Shown here one piece after another: positions 55,493 through 60,977 of a stretch of 60,977 nucleotides of DNA. This DNA comes from Roseovarius sp. UBA6217 (GTDB taxonomy: Bacteria > Pseudomonadota > Alphaproteobacteria > Rhodobacterales > Rhodobacteraceae). Each line of letters begins with the position of its first letter. Position 1 is the first letter of the stretch. The stretch is taken from positions 16,699-77,675 of the forward strand of contig DISF01000016.1 of assembly GCA_002421985.1 (NCBI GenBank). The letters run 5' to 3'. The notes under the pieces are model-generated. The model did no database searches and was not told the DNA's origin. It saw only the letters and a program-made list of their open reading frames with translations. The position numbers and the translations under genes are program-made.

Positions 55493-56806
55493 ATGCCCAC
55501 CGAAATTCTCATGCCCGCCCTCTCGCCCACGATGGAAGAGGGGACGCTCGCCAAATGGCTGGTGAAGGAGGGCGATACCGTTTCCGCGGGCGATCTGCTG
55601 GCCGAGATCGAGACCGACAAGGCCACGATGGAATTCGAGGCGGTGGATGAGGGGGTGATCGGCAAGCTCTTGGTGGCCGAAGGCTCTGAGGGGGTGAAGG
55701 TCAACACGCCGATTGCCGTGCTGCTGGAGGAAGGCGAGAGTGCCGACGATATTGGCCGAGCGAGCGCCCCGGCCAAGACCAAGACCAAGACCGAGACCGA
55801 AGCCCCGGCAGCCAAACCCGCCGAGGCCGCGCCAAAGCCCGAAAGCGCCGCCAAAACCGCCCCCTCTGCCCCGAAATCCGCAGGGGGCGACCGCATCTTC
55901 GCCTCTCCGCTCGCGCGCCGCATCGCCGCCGAGAAGGGCTTGGATCTGACGCAGATCAGCGGCTCCGGCCCGCATGGCCGCATCGTCAAGGCCGATGTGG
56001 CGGGCGCGAAACCCGCCGCCGCCAGGGACGCCGCCAAACCGACCGAGACGGCCCCTGCCCCGGCGGCCCCCTCCGGCCCCTCGTCGGATGCCGTCGCCGC
56101 CATGTATCAGGGCCGCGACTATGAGGAGGTCAAGCTTGACGGGATGCGCCGCACCATCGCCGCGCGCCTCACACAAGCCAAGCAGACCGTGCCGCATTTC
56201 TACCTGCGCCGCGAAATCCGCCTTGATGCGCTGATGAAACTCCGCGCCGAGCTGAACGCGCAGCTCGCGCCGCGCGGCGTCAAGCTCTCGGTCAACGATT
56301 TCATCATCAAGGCCTGCGCGCTGGCGTTGCAGGCGGTGCCCGATGCCAACGCGGTCTGGGCGGGCGACAAGGTGTTGAAGCTCAGGCCCTCGGACGTGGC
56401 CGTGGCCGTGGCGATCGAGGGCGGGCTGTTCACGCCGGTTCTGCGCGATGCCGAGATGAAATCGCTCTCGGCGCTTTCGGCGGAGATGAAAGACCTCGCC
56501 AAACGCGCCCGCGACCGCAAGCTTGCCCCCCATGAATATCAGGGCGGCACCTTTGCCATTTCCAACCTCGGCATGTTCGGGATCGAGAATTTCGACGCCG
56601 TCATCAACCCGCCGCATGGCGCGATCCTCGCCGTCGGCGCGGGGCTGAAAAAGCCGGTTGTGGGCCGCGATGGCGAACTCACGGTGGCCACGGTCATGTC
56701 GGTGACGCTCTCGGTCGATCACCGGGTGATCGACGGGGCGCTTGGGGCCGGACTGCTGGAACAGATCGTGGGAAACCTCGAAAACCCGCTGGTGATGCTC
56801 GCCTGA
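55493..56806 (+). CDS. pdhC: Pyruvate dehydrogenase E2, dihydrolipoyl acetyltransferase
   Basis: A 437-residue E2. Order of domains: lipoyl (residues 1-80, Lys43 in EIETDKATMEF), Lys/Pro/Ala linker, peripheral-subunit-binding domain (about 135-170, ASPLARRIAAEKGLDL and GPHGRIVKADV), second linker, catalytic core from about residue 205 with His410 in DHRVIDG. It passes acetyl groups to CoA and forms the core of the complex. The E3 gene (lpd), often next in this lineage, is not here; a decayed IS66 element follows instead. Confidence 0.96.
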   Translation: MPTEILMPALSPTMEEGTLAKWLVKEGDTVSAGDLLAEIETDKATMEFEAVDEGVIGKLLVAEGSEGVKVNTPIAVLLEEGESADDIGRASAPAKTKTKTETEAPAAKPAEAAPKPESAAKTAPSAPKSAGGDRIFASPLARRIAAEKGLDLTQISGSGPHGRIVKADVAGAKPAAARDAAKPTETAPAPAAPSGPSSDAVAAMYQGRDYEEVKLDGMRRTIAARLTQAKQTVPHFYLRREIRLDALMKLRAELNAQLAPRGVKLSVNDFIIKACALALQAVPDANAVWAGDKVLKLRPSDVAVAVAIEGGLFTPVLRDAEMKSLSALSAEMKDLAKRARDRKLAPHEYQGGTFAISNLGMFGIENFDAVINPPHGAILAVGAGLKKPVVGRDGELTVATVMSVTLSVDHRVIDGALGAGLLEQIVGNLENPLVMLA

Positions 56807-56949
56807 TCGACATCGGGATGGCGTTTCGCGACGGCGACGACGGATGAGGTGAAGGCCTGTGTTTCGCTCCGGTCGTTCTGTCGGGTTCGGGGCGGGCCTG
56901 TGCCCGATCCCGGCCAGGGTAAAACAAGGAACGGCAATCACCGGGACGG

Positions 56950-57254
56950 GCGCAAACCTTCCTCGGCGATGGCCGTGTCGGGATCGACGCCGACAGGGGT
57001 GAAAATCTCATCCGCCCCATCGCTTTCAATCGCAAGAGTGCACTGTTTGCGGGTCATGATGAAGGGGGCGCTGCCTGGGGCCGCATTGCGTCTGATCGAG
57101 ACCTGCAAGATCAATGGCGTCGGGCCTTTCGCCTGTCCCAAGGCAACCCTGACCGCCGTCGCGAATGCGCACCCCCAAAACCGCATCAACAATCTGCTGC
57201 CCTGGAACCTCGATCCGTCACGCTGAACCCCGCTGCCCCCCGGCGAGCGCTGAC
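56950..57254 (+). pseudogene. IS66-family transposase remnant (C-terminal end, frameshifted)
   Basis: Translating 56950-57100 gives FLGDGRVGIDADRGENLIRP (residues typical of IS66 TnpC near its end), then IAFNRKSALFAGHDEGG and AAWGRIAS. One base shift near 57100 is needed to continue as LIETCKINGVGPF and NRINNLLPWN, the classical IS66 C-terminus, ending at a stop at 57226. The following GCTGCCCCCCGGCGAGCGCTGAC (57230-57254 region) looks like the right inverted-repeat end. The first 400 or so residues are gone. In the 539-base gap between pdhC and uvrA, 56807-56949 and 57255-57345 show nothing else I recognise. Confidence 0.75.
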
Positions 57255-57345
57255 AACTGTTCTGCCGCCGTCAAAAACACTCTTCCTGCTTCGAAGACTT
57301 GGCGATCAAAGGTTTCCGGTGGTTTGACCGCGCTGCTTGCTTCCC

Positions 57346-60204
57346 TTACTCTGCCGCCACCTTGCGCGCGCTCAACATGTCCTTGAGATAGCGGCCGGTA
57401 TGGCTGCGCTCGACCTCTGCCACCTCTTCGGGCGTGCCCTCGGCCACGATCTCGCCGCCGCCATCGCCGCCCTCGGGGCCGATGTCGATGATATGGTCGG
57501 CGGTCTTGATGACGTCGAGATTATGCTCGATCACCACCACCGAATTGCCCTGATCGACCAGTTCGTGCAGCACCTCCAGAAGCTTCTTCACATCCTCGAA
57601 ATGCAGCCCCGTGGTCGGCTCGTCGAGGATATAGAGCGTGCGGCCCGTGGAGCGTTTGGCGAGTTCCTTGCTGAGCTTGACCCGCTGCGCCTCGCCGCCC
57701 GAAAGCGTCGTCGCCTGCTGACCCACCTTGATGTAGCCAAGGCCCACGCGCATCAGCGCATCCATCTTTTCACGGATTGACGGCACGGCCTGGAAAAATC
57801 CCTGCGCCTCCTCCACGGTCATATCAAGAACGTCCGCTATGCTCTTGCCTTTGAAACGGATTTCCAAAGTTTCGCGGTTATAGCGCGCGCCTTTGCAGGT
57901 CTCGCATTCAACATAGACATCGGGCAGGAAATGCATCTCGATCTTGATCACCCCATCGCCCTGACACGCCTCGCAGCGCCCGCCCTTGACGTTGAAGCTG
58001 AATCGCCCCGGCTTGTAGCCGCGCGCCTTGGCCTCTGGAAGCCCGGCGAACCAGTCGCGGATCGGGGTGAAGGCCCCGGTATAGGTGGCGGGATTGGATC
58101 GCGGCGTGCGCCCGATGGGGCGCTGGTCGATGTCGATCACCTTGTCGAGATGCTCCAGCCCCTTGATCGTCTCGCAGGGCGCGGGCACCTGCCGCGCGCC
58201 GTTGAGGCGCATCGACGCGGTCTTGAACAGCGTCTCGATGGTCAGCGTCGATTTGCCCCCGCCCGAGACCCCGGTGACACAGACGAATTTTCCCAGCGGG
58301 AAATCGGCGGTGACCGATTTGAGATTATTCCCTGTCGCATTGACAACGCGCAGTTTTTTCTTGTTGCCCTTGCGGCGCTTGGAGGGAATGGCGATCTCGC
58401 GCGCGCCCGACAGGTATTGCCCGGTGAGCGAGGCGGGATCGGCCGCGACTGCCTCCGGCGTGCCGTGGCTGACCACCCGGCCCCCGTGCACGCCCGCGCC
58501 GGGGCCGATATCGAAAACGTAATCGGCGGTGCGAATGGCCTCCTCGTCATGCTCGACCACGATCACGGTATTGCCCTGATCGCGCAGGTTGCGCAGGGTC
58601 TCCAACAGCCGCCCGTTGTCGCGCTGATGCAGCCCGATAGAGGGCTCGTCGAGCACGTAGAGCACGCCAGTCAGCCCCGATCCGATCTGGCTCGCCAGCC
58701 GGATGCGCTGGCTCTCGCCGCCCGAGAGCGTGCCCGCGTTGCGCGACAGCGTCAGGTAATCGAGACCGACATTGACCAGAAACCCCAGCCGTTCGCGGAT
58801 TTCCTTGAGGATGGCGCGCGCGATCTCGTTTTTCTGGGTGCTCAGATGCTCGGGCACCGTCGCGCACCAGTCATGCGCCTCGCGGATCGACATCTGCACC
58901 ACCTGGCCCACGTGCAGGCCCGCTATGCGCACCGCCAGCGCCTCGGGGCGCAGGCGGTAGCCCTCGCAGGTGCCGCAGGGGCGGTTGTTCTGGTAGCGCT
59001 CGAATTCCTCGCGGATCCACGCCGAATCCGTCTCGCGATAGCGCCGCTCCATATTGGGGATCACCCCCTCGAACACGCGGTTGACGTTGTAGACGCGGCC
59101 CCCCTCGTCATAGCGGAACGTGATCTCCTCCTCGCCCGAGCCGTAGAGGAACACCTGTTTCACATGGGCGGGAAGGTCGCGCCACGCGGTCGCCTTGTCG
59201 AATTCGTAATGCTTGGCGATGGCGTTGATGGTTTGCGTGAAATAGGGCGATTTGCCCTTGCGCCAGGGCGCGATGGCCCCGTCGGTGATTTTTAGCGCCG
59301 CATCGGGCACGATGAGCTTTTCATCGAAAAACAGCTCCACCCCCAGCCCGCCGCAATCCGGGCAGGCCCCGAACGGCGCGTTGAAGGAAAACAGCCGCGG
59401 CTCGATCTCGGAGATGGTGAAGCCACTGACCGGGCAGGCGAATTTCTCGGAAAACGTGATCCGCTCCGGCTCGCCCTCGGTCGGCGCGGTCTCCAGCACG
59501 GCAATCCCGTCGGCCAGATCGAGCGCGGTGCGGAAACTGTCGGCGAGCCGCGTCTCCAGCCCTGGCTTGACCACCAGACGATCCACCACCACGTCGATAT
59601 CGTGGCGGAATTTCTTGTCGAGCACGGGCGGGTTGTCGAGCTCGTGAAATTCCCCGTTCACCTTCACGCGCTGAAACCCCGCCTTGCGCAACTCGATGAA
59701 TTCCTTTCGGTATTCTCCCTTGCGGTCGCGCACGATGGGGGCCAGAAGATAGGCGCGCGTGCCCTCCTCCATCGCCATCACGCGGTCCACCATGTCCTGA
59801 ACCTGCTGCGCCTCGATGGGCAGGCCGGTGGCGGGCGAATAGGGCGTGCCGACGCGGGCAAACAAAAGCCGCAGATAGTCGTAGATCTCGGTCACCGTGC
59901 CGACGGTGGATCGGGGGTTCTTCGATGTGGTCTTCTGCTCGATGGAGATCGCCGGCGACAGCCCGCTGATATGATCGACATCGGGCTTTTCCATCATGTC
60001 GAGGAATTGCCGCGCATAGGCCGAGAGCGATTCGACATAGCGCCGCTGCCCCTCGGCATAGATGGTATCAAACGCCAGCGACGACTTGCCCGAGCCGGAA
60101 AGCCCGGTAATCACAACCAGTTGGTCCCGCGGAATATCCACGTCGATATTCTTGAGATTATGCTCGCGCGCGCCGCGCACCGAGATCGTCTTGAGTTCGG
60201 CCAT
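57346..60204 (-). CDS. uvrA: UvrABC excinuclease subunit A
   Basis: A 952-residue double ABC ATPase that finds DNA damage for nucleotide excision repair. The ATG at 60204 (MAELKTISVRGAREHNLKN) follows a GGGGG purine tract; upstream in-frame starts lack conservation. Walker A sites are GLSGSGKSS and GVSGGGKST; ABC signatures LSGGESQRIRLA and LSGGEAQRVKLS. Zinc modules are CPDCGGLG and CEACQGDG...CETCKGARY. A LexA box lies 65 bases upstream. It is transcribed towards the IS66 remnant. Confidence 0.97.
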   Translation of the reverse strand: MAELKTISVRGAREHNLKNIDVDIPRDQLVVITGLSGSGKSSLAFDTIYAEGQRRYVESLSAYARQFLDMMEKPDVDHISGLSPAISIEQKTTSKNPRSTVGTVTEIYDYLRLLFARVGTPYSPATGLPIEAQQVQDMVDRVMAMEEGTRAYLLAPIVRDRKGEYRKEFIELRKAGFQRVKVNGEFHELDNPPVLDKKFRHDIDVVVDRLVVKPGLETRLADSFRTALDLADGIAVLETAPTEGEPERITFSEKFACPVSGFTISEIEPRLFSFNAPFGACPDCGGLGVELFFDEKLIVPDAALKITDGAIAPWRKGKSPYFTQTINAIAKHYEFDKATAWRDLPAHVKQVFLYGSGEEEITFRYDEGGRVYNVNRVFEGVIPNMERRYRETDSAWIREEFERYQNNRPCGTCEGYRLRPEALAVRIAGLHVGQVVQMSIREAHDWCATVPEHLSTQKNEIARAILKEIRERLGFLVNVGLDYLTLSRNAGTLSGGESQRIRLASQIGSGLTGVLYVLDEPSIGLHQRDNGRLLETLRNLRDQGNTVIVVEHDEEAIRTADYVFDIGPGAGVHGGRVVSHGTPEAVAADPASLTGQYLSGAREIAIPSKRRKGNKKKLRVVNATGNNLKSVTADFPLGKFVCVTGVSGGGKSTLTIETLFKTASMRLNGARQVPAPCETIKGLEHLDKVIDIDQRPIGRTPRSNPATYTGAFTPIRDWFAGLPEAKARGYKPGRFSFNVKGGRCEACQGDGVIKIEMHFLPDVYVECETCKGARYNRETLEIRFKGKSIADVLDMTVEEAQGFFQAVPSIREKMDALMRVGLGYIKVGQQATTLSGGEAQRVKLSKELAKRSTGRTLYILDEPTTGLHFEDVKKLLEVLHELVDQGNSVVVIEHNLDVIKTADHIIDIGPEGGDGGGEIVAEGTPEEVAEVERSHTGRYLKDMLSARKVAAE

Positions 60205-60268
60205 CCTGACCCCCTTGCCACCGCTCATGACATAGAGGAGTGCTGCGAGTCGTCCAAGCCAAAATTGT

Positions 60269-60283
60269 GAACAAAGAATGAAC
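60269..60283 (-). promoter_or_regulatory. LexA (SOS) box upstream of uvrA
   Basis: GAAC (60269-60272), seven bases, then GAAC (60280-60283): on the uvrA strand this reads GTTC-N7-GTTC, the direct-repeat LexA site of alphaproteobacteria. It lies 65 bases before the uvrA ATG, where it would overlap the promoter, and uvrA is a classical SOS gene. Confidence 0.75.
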
Positions 60284-60409
60284 GATTGGAAACGAGGCGT
60301 CGCGCCTGTCATCCCTTGCCCCGTCATCCCCGCCTACGCGCGGACTCCTAGCCGGGGAAGCTGCGTCGCCCCCCGTCGCGAGAGACGAACCGCCACAATA
60401 GGACGTGAG

Positions 60410-60721
60410 CTATGGTGCGCCTAGCACTGGCAGCGAAGCGTCTAGCGGCATCAGATGGTCTTCAAAATGGTCTTCACGGATCGACCCGAGACAGACCGCT
60501 TGCGCCGTCCTGATGAACTCGAAATGTGCTTCTTCAACGTCCGAGAGCATTGTGATGTGCGCCCGTTCTATGGATTCAGCGAGTCGCCGCTTACATGCGA
60601 TTGCCAACTGGCAGGATGCGAGATCGGTGCCTTGGTGCACTACCAAAAGATCAATGTCATAGGCCGCTTTCTTATTGTCGAAAGCCGACCCGAAGCCATA
60701 GACGGTGACGCTGCGCGTCAC
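60410..60721 (-). CDS. Minimal nucleotidyltransferase-like protein
   Basis: A 103-residue frame. The GTG at 60721 is chosen because it overlaps the stop of the upstream gene (GTGA); a TTG six bases earlier is possible. Near the start, GFGSAF...YDIDLLVV fits the pol-beta-type nucleotidyltransferase pattern (Gly-Ser, nine residues, Asp-x-Asp). The rest (CKRRLAESIERAHITMLSD, HFEFIRTAQAVC) is helical with no other motif I know; a third catalytic carboxylate is not obvious. Such small NTases occur with HEPN partners in toxin-antitoxin pairs or as defence components, but the partner here is of another type. The segment is clearly AT-richer than the rest of the window. Confidence 0.6.
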   Translation of the reverse strand: MTRSVTVYGFGSAFDNKKAAYDIDLLVVHQGTDLASCQLAIACKRRLAESIERAHITMLSDVEEAHFEFIRTAQAVCLGSIREDHFEDHLMPLDASLPVLGAP

Positions 60722-60977
60722 AGCCAACCCCGCTTCTGGAAGTATTCCTCTTCCGCGTCGGTGAGGTATAGCCAGTAATCATCACGGTGCAACGCGCCCA
60801 TGAATTCCCCGATCTTGAACAGGCCGACATTGGAATCGCGACAGTGCCGCTTCGCATCCGGGGAGTATCCGCACCATGCGGAATTTATGACTACGGCACT
60901 GACCTCGCCAAGCTGTTCGATAGTCTCAATATATTCCGCGATTCCAAACGCATATACTTCGCTCACCCCGGAACCCG
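60718..60977 (-). CDS. Unknown protein, C-terminal part, coupled to the NTase gene
   Basis: The frame is open to the window edge. A GTG at 60966 could start an 82-residue protein, but no clear ribosome-binding site precedes it and the frame stays open upstream, so this is probably the end of a longer protein. The segment AVVINSAWCGYSPDAKRHC followed by VGLFKIGEFMGALHRDDYW has the alternating strand-helix-strand look of the last part of a restriction-endonuclease-like (Mrr-type) fold, which is a guess. It ends EEEYFQKRGWL and overlaps the NTase start by four bases. Codon use and base composition differ from the neighbours, suggesting transfer. Confidence 0.55.
   Translation of the reverse strand, partial: GSGVSEVYAFGIAEYIETIEQLGEVSAVVINSAWCGYSPDAKRHCRDSNVGLFKIGEFMGALHRDDYWLYLTDAEEEYFQKRGWL

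Noticed and set aside
57346..60204. Longer uvrA with extra N-terminal residues from in-frame starts up to 60327
   Set aside because: The added residues are not UvrA-like and would place the LexA box inside the coding sequence.

Overview
This is a high-GC, gene-dense piece of an alphaproteobacterial chromosome, most likely from the Rhodobacterales (Roseobacter/Rhodobacter relatives). That placement is inferred from gene content: an IalB-type secreted protein, LpxI rather than LpxH, the CobS/CobT aerobic cobaltochelatase, a pyruvate dehydrogenase with a lipoyl domain fused to E1-beta, an endonuclease-type MutL, and a GAAC-N7-GAAC LexA box in front of uvrA. Almost everything is core chromosome. 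Accessory DNA is limited to two transposase remnants (IS110-like near 23.6 kb, IS66-like near 57 kb), one palindromic intergenic repeat (49.9 kb), and a visibly AT-richer gene pair at the right edge.

Layout. 0-2.1 kb: truncated DegT-type aminotransferase and a YjgR/HerA-like ATPase. 2.1-2.5 kb: gene-free stretch with two strong terminator hairpins and probably two small RNAs. 2.5-8.3 kb: envelope block with IalB, an lpxD-acp-KAS cassette, an L,D-transpeptidase and a divergent MepK-like peptidase. 8.5-10 kb: FkbM methyltransferase and Pth. 10-13.5 kb: signalling module (LuxR-type regulator, cysteine-free SUOX-fold secreted protein, hybrid histidine kinase). 13.6-17.8 kb: RND efflux pair. 17.8-23.4 kb: tamA-tamB. 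23.8-30.2 kb (minus): bamA-skp-fabZ-lpxA-lpxI-lpxB plus a tiny membrane protein gene. 30.4-34.2 kb: aminotransferase, BepA-like protease and two DsbA-like proteins. 34.3-41.7 kb: purL, a possible 6S-like RNA, 5-formyl-THF cyclo-ligase, mgtE, mutL and rmuC. 41.8-45.5 kb: valine degradation operon and a Crp-family regulator. 45.6-48.9 kb: cobS and cobT split by an antisense coiled-coil gene. 48.9-52.7 kb: mnmH, DUF2237, aidB-like and ftsB. 52.8-56.8 kb: pdhA-(coiled-coil ORF)-pdhB-pdhC. 57.3-60.2 kb: uvrA. 60.4-61 kb: nucleotidyltransferase plus an unknown partner.

How it works together. A large share of the window builds or guards the outer membrane: lipid A synthesis (LpxA, LpxD, LpxI, LpxB, FabZ, and a dedicated ACP/KAS pair), outer-membrane protein insertion (BamA, Skp, TamA/TamB, BepA-like, DsbA-like) and peptidoglycan editing (L,D-transpeptidase, MepK-like). 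Repair genes (mutL, rmuC, uvrA) and central metabolism (PDH, valine catabolism, purine, folate and cobalamin steps) fill the rest. No CRISPR array, prophage or complete insertion sequence was found. The most open-ended observations are the tandem small-RNA candidates at 2.1-2.4 kb, the 6S-like fold after purL, the Cys-free SUOX-fold sensor module, the coiled-coil ORF coupled to pdhA, and the coupled NTase pair at the right edge.
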